This document shows, piece by piece, positions 1 through 6,105 of a stretch of DNA of 7,166 nt. Within the stretch, counting starts at the first letter, position 1, and each line of letters begins with the position of its first letter. The notes beneath the pieces were generated by a model. The model was not told the origin of the DNA. It did not search any database and was given only the letters and a program-made list of their open reading frames with translations. The stretch covers positions 1 through 7,166 of the forward strand of contig JAFAWZ010000037.1 of assembly GCA_019241495.1 (NCBI GenBank), given 5' to 3'. The DNA is from Acidimicrobiales bacterium. Its GTDB lineage: Bacteria; Actinomycetota; Acidimicrobiia; Acidimicrobiales; Palsa-688. Made by a program: the position numbers and the translations under genes.

Positions 1-78
1 GATCTGTGACCAGGCCCGGCTCTTGATCTCCGAAACGGTCGCGTCTCGGAGGCGGTCTCGGCGGCGAGGGACGTCCAA
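1..78 (-). CDS. TetR/AcrR family transcriptional regulator, N-terminal fragment (cut by window edge)
   Basis: Reading the minus strand from 78 to 1 gives 26 uninterrupted codons, beginning MDVPRRRDRLRDATVSEIKS and ending RAWSQI at the window edge. The basic N-terminus followed by an R-x-x-LR-x-AT-x-x-EI-type first helix is typical of TetR repressors just before their helix-turn-helix. The HTH itself is outside the window. The start is a TTG at 78-76, chosen because a perfect GGAGG (plus-strand CCTCC at 88-92) lies 9 nt upstream. No ATG or GTG is available in this frame. The gene is divergent from the MMPL transporter across 111 bp, the classic arrangement for a local repressor of a membrane pump. 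The ligand cannot be told. The family call is inferred from a short fragment but fits both sequence and context. Confidence 0.72.
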   Translation of the reverse strand, partial: MDVPRRRDRLRDATVSEIKSRAWSQI

Positions 79-189
79 GGGTTCAATCCTCCAAGTATGC
101 CAACTGCACAACTATGCAATATAGAGAGCACTGCTCACAAAACGAACAATGCTCTTGACTTCGCGAACAGAACCGTGGAGGATGGCCAC
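79..189. promoter_or_regulatory. Divergent control region between the TetR-type gene and the MMPL gene, with probable operator
   Basis: This AT-rich stretch sits between two divergent starts. At 126-136 there is a perfect palindrome, GAGCA-C-TGCTC, and the half-site TGCTC recurs at 150-154, exactly 18 bp after the first copy. A second small palindrome, TTCGCGAA, is at 160-167. Candidate minus-strand promoter for the regulator: TTGTGA (plus 135-140), 18-nt spacer, CATAGT (plus 111-116), which puts the palindrome between the -35 and -10. Candidate plus-strand promoter: ATGCCA (97-102), 17-nt spacer, TATAGA (120-125), which puts the palindrome at the transcription start. Each box matches consensus at 4 of 6 positions, so the promoters are tentative. 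A repressor bound at 126-136 could shut both genes. The MMPL ribosome binding site, GGAGG at 177-181, closes the region. Confidence 0.5.
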
Positions 190-2382
190 ATGCTCCAGGC
201 TCTCGCTCGTCTCGCCACCAGCCGGGCCCGATTGGTGCTCGCCATCACCGGCATAGGCATCCTGCTGGCCGGGTTTGCCGGCATCCACGCCTTCAAGGAG
301 TTGAAGTCGGCCGGCTTCGTGAGGCCGAGCGCACCTTCGCAGGTCGCCGCCGACAAGCTGAGGGACGATTTCGTAGGCCCGCCCGGGCTGATCCTCACCG
401 TGAAGGCCCGGTCCGGATCAGTCGACAGTCCCGCCGTGGTCGCAGCTGGGAAGGCCATTACGGCCCGCCTGGCGGCCGAACCGGGTGTCCGCCACGTGCA
501 GTCGTACTGGAGCACCGGCAGCGCCTCCCTGCGCAGCCGCTCCGGTGACGACGGGCTGATCACCGCAACCCTCACGGGTAGCGACACCAAGGTCTCGGAC
601 CGGGTGAGGGCACTCGCCCCCCAGTTCGTGACCAACCGCGGCCCGGTGGTCGTCTCGGCCGGAGGAGCCCCCTACTTCGGCAACTCTGTCGGAAAACAGA
701 TCACCGGGGACCTGGCCAAAGCAGAGAGCGTCGCCATCCCCTTGACGCTTCTCTTCCTCATCCTCGCCTTCGGCAGCGCGGTGGCCGCCTTGCTGCCTGT
801 GGCGATCGGCGCCATATCGATCTTCACCACCTTGGCCGTGTTGTGGCTGCTCGGATCGATCACCAACGTCAGCCAGTACGCCTTGAACCTCACCACGGCC
901 ATGAGCCTCGGATTGGCCATCGACTACTCGCTCTTGATGGTGAACCGCTACCGCGAGGAGCTCGCCGCCGGTCATGACGCGGAGGCGGCCGTGACGGCGG
1001 CGGTCACGAAGGGAGGCCGGACCATCCTCTTCTCGGCCGCGACGGTGGCCGCCGCCATGGCTGCCCTGCTGGTCTTCCCGGTGTACTTCCTCCGCTCATT
1101 CGCCTATGCCGGTATATCAGTCGTGGTGTTGGCCACTCTGGGGGCGTTGGTGGTGCTTCCCTCCCTGCTCGTCGTGCTTGGACCGCGCATCAACGCCTGG
1201 CGCCTGCCCATCGGGCGGGGCCGGTCCACCACGATGGGAGGGGAGTCGCCGTTCTGGCGGCAGGTGGCCCATCTGGTCACGTCCCGGCCGCTCGCCACCG
1301 GCCTACCCATACTCGCGCTGCTGGCCGTGTTGGCCCTGCCGTTCGCTCACGTGAACTTCGGGATACCCGACGACCGGGTGCTCGCCCCCGGTTCACCCGC
1401 CCGGGCCGTCGGCGACGCACTGCGCACCCAGTTCGCCTCGGACGCGGCCACGACTACCGAGATCGTCACCTCGGCGCCGCTCGACCCCGTCCAGGCGGCT
1501 GACTACACGAGCCGCATCTCCGCGCTGTCCGGAGTGCAGGCCGCCGTGGGACCGCAGGGGACATGGGTGGACGGCCGCCCGACGTCCGTTGATGCGAGCC
1601 AGGTCGCTCAGCTGGGTCTCCATCAGAGCCAGGCGGGTACCTGGATCACGGCCTACACGCCCGACCCGCTCAGCCATCAGGCCCAGAGCCTGGTGAAAGC
1701 CATCCGGGCCGTTCCGGTGCCCGGCGGTGCGGTCAGCTACGTCGGTGGACCGGCTGCCTCGCTGGTCGATCAGAAGGCGGACCTCGGTGGGCACCTCCCC
1801 CTGGCGCTGGTGCTGATCGGTCTCACTACGCTCGTGGTGTTGTGGTTGTTCACAGGCAGCATCGTGCTGCCCATCAAGGCCCTCATCCTGAACGCCCTGA
1901 CGTTGTCGGCAGTCCTCGGCGTCATGGTGTGGATCTTCCAGTACGGCCACCTGTCGAGCTTCTTCGGGTTCACCCCGCTCCCGACCTCGACCACTATGCC
2001 GCTCCTTCTCTTCTGCATCGCGTTCGGGTTGTCGATGGACTACGAGGTCTTCCTCCTGGCTCGCATCAAGGAGCTGCACGACGCGGGCGTCCCGAACCAG
2101 GAGGCGGTCGTAGGGGGGCTGGCCAAGGTAGGTCGGCTCGTGTCGGCTGCCGCCGGATTGATGGCCATCACCTTCTTCTCGTTCGCCACGTCCAAGGTCA
2201 GCTTCATCCAGATGTTCGCCTTGGGGACCGGCCTGGCCATCGTCATCGACGCCACCTTGGTCCGAGGTGTTCTCGTCCCGGCGTTCATGCGGCTGGCCGG
2301 CGACTGGAACTGGTGGTCACCCAGCCCACTGCGTCGCCTCCACGACCGGTTCGGGCTGAGGGAGGCGCCCGCCCCGGCCTAG
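190..2382 (+). CDS. MMPL/RND-family membrane transporter (730 aa)
   Basis: This is a cytoplasmic-membrane transporter of the RND superfamily, MMPL branch, proton-driven in studied relatives. Substrates of the family are lipids, lipid-linked molecules or drugs; the one here is unknown. The protein shows the two-fold repeat of the family. Each half has one N-terminal membrane helix (first about residues 15-35), a large extracytoplasmic loop, then a block of five helices. The hallmark G-x-x-x-D-Y occurs in both halves: GLAIDYSLLMVNRYREE with D245-Y246, and GLSMDYEVFLLARIKE with D617-Y618. These Asp-Tyr pairs form the proton relay in characterised MMPL proteins. The length is normal for the short actinobacterial class without a long C-terminal domain. 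The start at 190 is preferred because GGAGG (177-181) lies 8 nt upstream. An in-frame ATG at 97 would put the protein start inside the AT-rich control region. The divergent TetR-type gene is its likely repressor. Confidence 0.93.
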   Translation: MLQALARLATSRARLVLAITGIGILLAGFAGIHAFKELKSAGFVRPSAPSQVAADKLRDDFVGPPGLILTVKARSGSVDSPAVVAAGKAITARLAAEPGVRHVQSYWSTGSASLRSRSGDDGLITATLTGSDTKVSDRVRALAPQFVTNRGPVVVSAGGAPYFGNSVGKQITGDLAKAESVAIPLTLLFLILAFGSAVAALLPVAIGAISIFTTLAVLWLLGSITNVSQYALNLTTAMSLGLAIDYSLLMVNRYREELAAGHDAEAAVTAAVTKGGRTILFSAATVAAAMAALLVFPVYFLRSFAYAGISVVVLATLGALVVLPSLLVVLGPRINAWRLPIGRGRSTTMGGESPFWRQVAHLVTSRPLATGLPILALLAVLALPFAHVNFGIPDDRVLAPGSPARAVGDALRTQFASDAATTTEIVTSAPLDPVQAADYTSRISALSGVQAAVGPQGTWVDGRPTSVDASQVAQLGLHQSQAGTWITAYTPDPLSHQAQSLVKAIRAVPVPGGAVSYVGGPAASLVDQKADLGGHLPLALVLIGLTTLVVLWLFTGSIVLPIKALILNALTLSAVLGVMVWIFQYGHLSSFFGFTPLPTSTTMPLLLFCIAFGLSMDYEVFLLARIKELHDAGVPNQEAVVGGLAKVGRLVSAAAGLMAITFFSFATSKVSFIQMFALGTGLAIVIDATLVRGVLVPAFMRLAGDWNWWSPSPLRRLHDRFGLREAPAPA

Positions 2383-2389
2383 TGTGTTT

Positions 2390-2463
2390 CGGCCAAGGGT
2401 CAATAGTGGTCACTTCACCTACACATCTGTGGGTGAAGTGACCACTATTGACCCGCCCGGCCG
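2390..2463. repeat. Long perfect inverted repeat (23-bp arms, plus outer 5-bp arms)
   Basis: The arm at 2397-2419 (starts GGGTCAATAGTGG, ends TTCACC) is perfectly complementary to the arm at 2432-2454 (starts GGTGAAGTGACC, ends ATTGACCC), with a 12-nt centre. The fold can continue outwards: CGGCC at 2390-2394 pairs with GGCCG at 2459-2463 across an AA/GCCC internal loop. It can also continue inwards, CACA against TGTG, skipping TA. It begins 14 nt after the MMPL stop and could end that transcript, but no T-run follows either arm, and the arms are only about half G+C in a GC-rich neighbourhood. A mobile-element remnant (two facing terminal repeats) or a protein-binding or recombination site is equally possible. 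No second copy is present in the window. The structure is certain; its role is not. Confidence 0.9.
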
Positions 2464-2494
2464 ACTCCATATCCGAGCTTCCGTTGGAGGACAA

Positions 2495-2563
2495 ATGGGT
2501 TACCTATCCGGGTCGAGCGTCCGCTCCGGCGGCAACCAGTGCGAACTCGAGGGGGGCAGCTGA
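2495..2563 (+). CDS. Possible 22-residue leader peptide upstream of the acyl-CoA dehydrogenase gene
   Basis: An ATG at 2495 follows a perfect GGAGG (2486-2490) with a short 4-nt spacer and opens a reading frame of 22 codons ending in TGA at 2561-2563. Only one base separates this stop from the ATG of the acyl-CoA dehydrogenase at 2565, a geometry that favours translational coupling. The peptide begins MGYLSGSSVRSGG and half of it is Gly or Ser, with a single Cys. It resembles no family that I know and has no run of one regulatory amino acid that would suggest classical attenuation. The dehydrogenase also has its own purine-rich site within the leader frame, so coupling is not required. It may be a chance ORF. 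Confidence 0.25.
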   Translation: MGYLSGSSVRSGGNQCELEGGS

Positions 2564-2564
2564 G

Positions 2565-3713
2565 ATGGACTTCGACCTCAGCGAACCCGAACAGGAGCTG
2601 GCCGCCCTGTGCCGGGATTTTGCTCAGCGCGAGATAGCGCCGGTCGCAGCCGCGGCATGGGAGGAGAACCGTTGCCCGACCGAGATCCTCGAGAAGATGG
2701 GGAAGCTCGGCCTGCTCGGGCTTCTGGTCCCTCCTGAGTGGGGTGGCATCGGGATGACGACCGTCGGCTTTGTGGCAGCCATGGAAGCGCTGGGAGTCGC
2801 CGACCAATCCGTCGCTTCGGCCTGGCAGGCGCACTCCACGATCGGATCCCTGCCGTTGTTGCTGTTCGGCACCGACGAACAGAAGGAGCGTTGGCTGCGG
2901 CCGCTCGCTGAAGGGACCGCCCTCGGCGCCTTCGGGTTGACCGAACCGGACGCCGGTTCTGACGCGCGGGGCATCGCAACGCGGGCGGTATGCCGCGACG
3001 GTGGGTGGGTCGTCAATGGCCGGAAGGCGTTCATCTCCAACGCCGGCACCGACATGAGCTTCGGCGTGACCCTGCTCGCTCGCACCGGTGAGGACGACCG
3101 TGGTGCGCCCCAGTACGGGAGCTTCGTGGTCGAGCGAGGTACCGACGGGTTCACCATGGGACCAAAGATGAAGGGCATCGGGTGGCATGGCCTCGACACA
3201 CGGGAGCTGTACTTCGATGACGTGTGGGTGCCCGACGACCACCTCGTCGGCGACCCCGACCTGGGTCTGGGCCAGTTCCTGAAGACGCTCGAGGTGGGTC
3301 GGATCTCCATCGCCGCCCTGTCGATCAGCCTCACCCAGGCGGTGCTCGACCTCGCTCTCGGCTACGCCAAGGAGAGGAGGCAGTTCGGTCGGGCGATCGC
3401 CGATTTTCAGGCCATCCAGTTCAAGCTGGCCGACATCGCGACCGAGCTGGAGGCCGCTCGCTGGCTGACCTATCGGGCCGCCGCTTTGCGCGACGCCCAA
3501 CGGCCGTTCATGAAGGAAGCAGCCATGGCCAAGCTGAAGGCCAGCCGGACCGCCATGTGGGCCGCCAGCGAGGCGGTCCAGATCCATGGCGGCATCGGTT
3601 ACATGCTCGAAACGCCAGTCGCCCGCTTCTTCTGCGATGCGAAGGTTCTCGAGATAGGGGAAGGGACCAACGAGATCCAGCATCTGGTGATAGCGCGAGC
3701 GCTTGGCTGCTGA
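2565..3713 (+). CDS. Acyl-CoA dehydrogenase family protein (382 aa)
   Basis: This FAD-dependent enzyme of the acyl-CoA dehydrogenase family catalyses alpha,beta-desaturation of an acyl-CoA thioester in the cytoplasm. Chain length or branching of the substrate cannot be read from the sequence. The order is the usual one: an N-terminal helical domain (MDFDLSEPEQELAALCRDFA), a middle beta domain with signature 1 GLTEPDAGSD (residues 124-133), then a C-terminal helical domain with RRQFGR (271-276) and FQAIQFKLAD. Signature 2 is QIHGGIGYMLETPVARFF, from residue 339. The end, IGEGTNEIQHLVIAR, supplies the expected catalytic base, Glu366, in the position used by short- and medium-chain enzymes, so the protein looks active. 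Length is standard. The ATG at 2565 is chosen because the family N-terminus begins there and AGGGGGG ends 8 nt upstream. An SDR gene follows after 59 nt on the same strand, suggesting an operon. Confidence 0.95.
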   Translation: MDFDLSEPEQELAALCRDFAQREIAPVAAAAWEENRCPTEILEKMGKLGLLGLLVPPEWGGIGMTTVGFVAAMEALGVADQSVASAWQAHSTIGSLPLLLFGTDEQKERWLRPLAEGTALGAFGLTEPDAGSDARGIATRAVCRDGGWVVNGRKAFISNAGTDMSFGVTLLARTGEDDRGAPQYGSFVVERGTDGFTMGPKMKGIGWHGLDTRELYFDDVWVPDDHLVGDPDLGLGQFLKTLEVGRISIAALSISLTQAVLDLALGYAKERRQFGRAIADFQAIQFKLADIATELEAARWLTYRAAALRDAQRPFMKEAAMAKLKASRTAMWAASEAVQIHGGIGYMLETPVARFFCDAKVLEIGEGTNEIQHLVIARALGC

Positions 3714-3772
3714 GTGCCCCGCCTGCCCGTGTTGAGTCCGAGTCGATCAGGGAGAGACGAAGGTATGAGAGA

Positions 3773-4522
3773 ATGAGCCTCGACGGGTCTGTGGTTGTTC
3801 TGACGGGGAGTGCGGGCGCACTCGGCTCCGCTCTCGCGCGGCGGTTCGCCGAAGTCGGCTGTGCCGTCGTGTTGTCGGACGTCAACAGAAGTGCGCTCGA
3901 CACCCAGGTCGCCGGGCTCGGCAAGGAGTTTCCGTCTGTTGAGGTGACGTCGCTTTCCGTGGACGTCGGCGATCCGCAGCAGATGGAAAATCTGATTCAG
4001 CACGCCCAAGATGCGTTCGGCCGGGTCGACGTGATGATCAACAATGCCGGAGTCCTCAACTCGAACGGGCGTATACACAACCTCCCTCCTGAAGACTGGC
4101 AGAAGACGATCCACGTCAACCTCATGGGTGCCGTCAACGGGATCGCGTCCGCGGTGCGGTCCATGCGGCCTCGAGGGGTCGGTTCGATCATCAACACCGC
4201 CTCTGCTGCCGGCCTGACCGCCTGGCCCTACGCGTCGGCCTATGGAGCGACCAAGGCGGCGGTCATCCACCTCACCCGGATTGCCGCAGTGGAGTACGCC
4301 CGTGACGGGATACGGGTGAACTGCGTCTGCCCTGGAACGTTCCGTTCGGCCATACACGACGGTCTACCTGAGGAGGCCATGGAGGCCATGGCGGTTAAGC
4401 ATCCGCTGGGTCTGGGCAGCCCGGCCGACCTGACCGACGCATATCTTTATCTCGCCGGAGACGGATCGAAGTGGACGACCGGCTCCGCCCTGGTGGTCGA
4501 CGGGGGCTATTCGGCTCCTTGA
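3773..4522 (+). CDS. Short-chain dehydrogenase/reductase (SDR), classical type (249 aa)
   Basis: This is a cytoplasmic NAD(P)-dependent oxidoreductase, probably converting a hydroxyl to a ketone or the reverse. A Rossmann fold is visible from residue 7, with the cofactor loop TGSAGALG (11-18) and Asp36 at the end of the second strand, which normally favours NAD(H) over NADP(H). NNAG is at 90-93. The catalytic tetrad is Asn116, Ser144 (INTASAAG), Tyr157 and Lys161 (Y-G-A-T-K). The C-terminus, TTGSALVVDGGYSAP, is typical. Compared with the usual TGxxxG[IL]G, the middle glycine is Ala16. The start ATG at 3773 has GAAGG (3759-3763) 9 nt upstream. Its likely partner is the acyl-CoA dehydrogenase 59 nt upstream, where it could act as a 3-hydroxyacyl-CoA or alcohol dehydrogenase; the substrate is inference. 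The last 16 bp overlap the end of the minus-strand EthD-like gene. Confidence 0.93.
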   Translation: MSLDGSVVVLTGSAGALGSALARRFAEVGCAVVLSDVNRSALDTQVAGLGKEFPSVEVTSLSVDVGDPQQMENLIQHAQDAFGRVDVMINNAGVLNSNGRIHNLPPEDWQKTIHVNLMGAVNGIASAVRSMRPRGVGSIINTASAAGLTAWPYASAYGATKAAVIHLTRIAAVEYARDGIRVNCVCPGTFRSAIHDGLPEEAMEAMAVKHPLGLGSPADLTDAYLYLAGDGSKWTTGSALVVDGGYSAP

Positions 4523-5175
4523 TCGACCACCCGCCGCTCCTCGACGACCAACGGGGGAGCGGCCTGGGCGAACGGGGTCAGTAAGGGGCCGAGCTGGTCC
4601 TGACCTTCACCGAGCGCCTGCCAGCCGGTTTCCTCTGATTCGAACCAGACCACCGAGTAGCCGTCGAAGGGGCGCGGGCCGCGCTGGAGAGGCGAAGGGA
4701 GGTTGACTTCTGCTCCGACGACGCCTTCGGTGCTCGCTGCGAAGGTCTTCAAGGCCTCCGACCACCGTGAGGTGTACTCCGTATTGCTGATGTCGTCGTA
4801 CTTCGACATGAAGTGCACGACCTTCAGGCGTGGCGCCAGCCCAACGATCGGTTGCAGGACGATCTCCTCGACGATGATCGCCTCTGTCCGCGCCATGAAG
4901 AGAGCCCCATCCTCGGCGGTCGCCTTGCCTTGCGGCGACTGCCACGAGGCCTTCGCCTGGTCGTAAGAAGCGAATCGCAACATGGCGTATCCGTCGCGCA
5001 CCCGACCGTGGATCTGCGAGGTGACGGCAGAGTTGATGGAGTAGGCGACGACATCGGGCATGCGTGCTGCTGACTCGGCGTGCACCGTGGTCCAATGTTC
5101 CATGAACGCGGCGTCAGTCAGATCGTCCCGTTTCGTCACCAGGTAGACGATCTTCACAGTCGAGTCGTCCGTCAT
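4507..5175 (-). CDS. Tandem EthD-domain protein (222 aa)
   Basis: The protein is two copies of an EthD-like dimeric alpha/beta-barrel (ferredoxin-fold) domain in one chain. Copy 1 starts VKIVYLVTKRDDLTDAAF (residue 7) and has F24, W28, H32 and DGYAMLRF (61-68). Copy 2 starts LKVVHFMSKYDDISNTEY (residue 117) and has the matching Y134, W138 and DGYSVVWF, but Leu142 replaces the histidine. EthD-type proteins are small cytoplasmic proteins found near oxidative or polyketide/lipid catabolic genes. Their activities are mostly unproven, so no reaction is assigned. The start ATG at 5175-5173 is chosen because GGAGG (plus 5188-5192) lies 12 nt upstream, slightly long, and the conserved fold begins at once. 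Upstream extension to 5295 would run through the palindrome and promoter candidates. It is convergent with the SDR gene, overlapping it by 16 bp, so it forms a separate transcript. Confidence 0.85.
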   Translation of the reverse strand: MTDDSTVKIVYLVTKRDDLTDAAFMEHWTTVHAESAARMPDVVAYSINSAVTSQIHGRVRDGYAMLRFASYDQAKASWQSPQGKATAEDGALFMARTEAIIVEEIVLQPIVGLAPRLKVVHFMSKYDDISNTEYTSRWSEALKTFAASTEGVVGAEVNLPSPLQRGPRPFDGYSVVWFESEETGWQALGEGQDQLGPLLTPFAQAAPPLVVEERRVVDQGAE

Positions 5176-5206
5176 AAGAGCCAGCAACCTCCGTCCAGGT
5201 TCCCCT

Positions 5207-5234
5207 ATCTTAAATGAGTAGCACCCATGGTCTT
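5207..5234 (-). promoter_or_regulatory. Candidate promoter for the tandem EthD gene
   Basis: On the minus strand, TAAGAT (plus 5207-5212) is a 4-of-6 match to a -10 box. AAGACC (plus 5229-5234), 16 nt upstream, is a weak -35 box sharing only the GAC core. The surrounding 30 bp are clearly more AT-rich than the genes, and the position, about 30 nt before the ATG at 5175, is right. The upstream edge touches the palindrome at 5233-5277, so a protein bound there could compete with RNA polymerase. Tentative. Confidence 0.3.
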
Positions 5235-5277
5235 TGTGACGCGATAACAGCACTATTTGCGGATAACGCGTCACGAA
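5233..5277. repeat. Intergenic inverted repeat with internal direct repeat, candidate operator
   Basis: GTGACGCG at 5236-5243 is the perfect inverse of CGCGTCAC at 5267-5274. With one mismatch the arms extend to TTT/GAA, giving 11 positions at 5233-5243 and 5267-5277. The 23-nt centre is AT-rich, and GATAAC occurs at 5243-5248 and again at 5262-5267, 19 bp apart. It lies in the gap between tatC and the EthD-like gene, right behind that gene's candidate promoter, so an operator is the best guess. A neighbouring GC-rich hairpin, CGCCG-ACC-CGGCG at 5279-5291, has no T-run. Either could instead help end tat transcription. The remaining gap, 5176-5334, holds no ORF that I can support. Confidence 0.5.
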
Positions 5278-5334
5278 CCGCCGACCCGGCGCCACGATGC
5301 GACTGGCTTTAGGGCCGAAGGCTCATTCGCCGGC

Positions 5335-6102
5335 TTACTTGTGTAGTGCCCTGCCAATGAGTATGGACGCTTCGTAGAAGACGATCATCGGCACGGCCAT
5401 GGCAAGGAAGGAGAACGGGTCGCTGCTCGGAGTTATGACAGCCGCAGCGGCACAACAGATGACCACTGCGTAGCGGCGCCAGTGCCGGAGTTTGGCGGTG
5501 GGCAGGACTCCGAGTAGCTCGAGGGCGACGAGGAAAACGGGGTAGGTGAACACGGCGCCGAAGATGACGCAGGCCACGGCGTAGAGCCCGAGGTAACGGC
5601 TCGGGGAGAAGAGGGGAGCCACGCCGGCGCCGCTGACCGAGATCATCCAGGTGATGGCTTTGGGGAACACCAGCACGGCGGTGGCGACTCCTACCGCGAA
5701 CAGCGTGACAGCGGCGGCGACGAACGCGCCGGCATAGCGCTTCTCGTTTCGGTACAGCCCGGGAGCGACGAACCGCCAGGATTGCCATATCCACACCGGT
5801 GCGGCGAGAGCGCCGCCTAGGTAGCCGGACACTTTGAGCCGCGTCGTGAAACCTTCGAGGGGCGCGGTCGTGACGAGATCGCCGTGGGAGATGTTTGCCG
5901 CGCTGTGTCGGGTGAGGTAGTGGCGGTAAGGGGTGATCATGAAGGCAAGGACGTGGTCATAGGCGAACCAGGCGAGCATGGTCGCCACCGCCAGGGCGAT
6001 GATGCTGATGAGGAGCCGGTGTCGCAGCTCGACCAGGTGCTCGGTCCAGGTGAGAGGAGTCGACGGACCTGATGCTGTCGGGGCGGTGTGGAGAAGAGCC
6101 AT
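5335..6102 (-). CDS. tatC: Sec-independent protein translocase subunit TatC (255 aa)
   Basis: TatC is the polytopic membrane receptor of the twin-arginine translocon. It binds the RR signal peptide of folded substrates together with TatB. The sequence shows HLVELRHRL at about residues 22-30, just before the first helix, then the conserved APLEGFTTRLKVSGYLGG loop, FVAPGLYRNEKRYAGAF between helices 2 and 3, and ITPSSDPFSFLAMAVPMIVFYE leading into the last helices, with the Asp expected before helix 5. Six membrane segments can be traced and the length matches the family. The start ATG at 6102-6100 lies only 3 nt beyond the tatB stop, with no good GGAGG of its own, so translation is probably coupled to tatB. 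The stop is TAA at 5337-5335. It is the last gene of the tatABC unit. Confidence 0.96.
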   Translation of the reverse strand: MALLHTAPTASGPSTPLTWTEHLVELRHRLLISIIALAVATMLAWFAYDHVLAFMITPYRHYLTRHSAANISHGDLVTTAPLEGFTTRLKVSGYLGGALAAPVWIWQSWRFVAPGLYRNEKRYAGAFVAAAVTLFAVGVATAVLVFPKAITWMISVSGAGVAPLFSPSRYLGLYAVACVIFGAVFTYPVFLVALELLGVLPTAKLRHWRRYAVVICCAAAAVITPSSDPFSFLAMAVPMIVFYEASILIGRALHK

Positions 6103-6105
6103 TGA

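Noticed and set aside
79..92. T-loop-like string GGGTTCAATCCTCC suggesting the 3' end of a tRNA
   Set aside because: The stem pairs poorly (A-C mismatch) and no acceptor or anticodon arms can be drawn upstream. The CCTCC part is explained as the ribosome binding site of the minus-strand TetR-type gene.
2..124. Open plus-strand frame ending in TAG at 122-124, possibly the end of an upstream gene
   Set aside because: The minus-strand frame over the same bases gives a recognisable TetR N-terminus with a good ribosome binding site. The plus frame's last codons run through the AT-rich promoter region.
97..189. N-terminal extension of the MMPL protein from the ATG at 97
   Set aside because: No ribosome binding site for that ATG, unusual low-GC codons, and it overlaps the operator and promoter candidates. 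GGAGG at 177-181 fixes the start at 190.
2448..2564. 39-residue N-terminal extension of the acyl-CoA dehydrogenase
   Set aside because: It would start inside the inverted repeat and has no ribosome binding site. The family N-terminus MDFDLSEPEQ begins at 2565 with a purine-rich site upstream.
2445..3683. Long 412-codon open frame opposite the acyl-CoA dehydrogenase
   Set aside because: It is a shadow of a high-GC gene: no family resemblance, and the plus strand has full catalytic motifs.
3224..3772. Upstream extension of the SDR frame
   Set aside because: It overlaps the acyl-CoA dehydrogenase in another frame, is Arg/Pro-rich as expected of a shadow, and the Rossmann fold begins right after the ATG at 3773.
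5176..5295. 40-residue N-terminal extension of the EthD-like protein
   Set aside because: It would run through the palindrome and the candidate promoter. The internal ATG at 5175 has GGAGG upstream and starts at the conserved fold.
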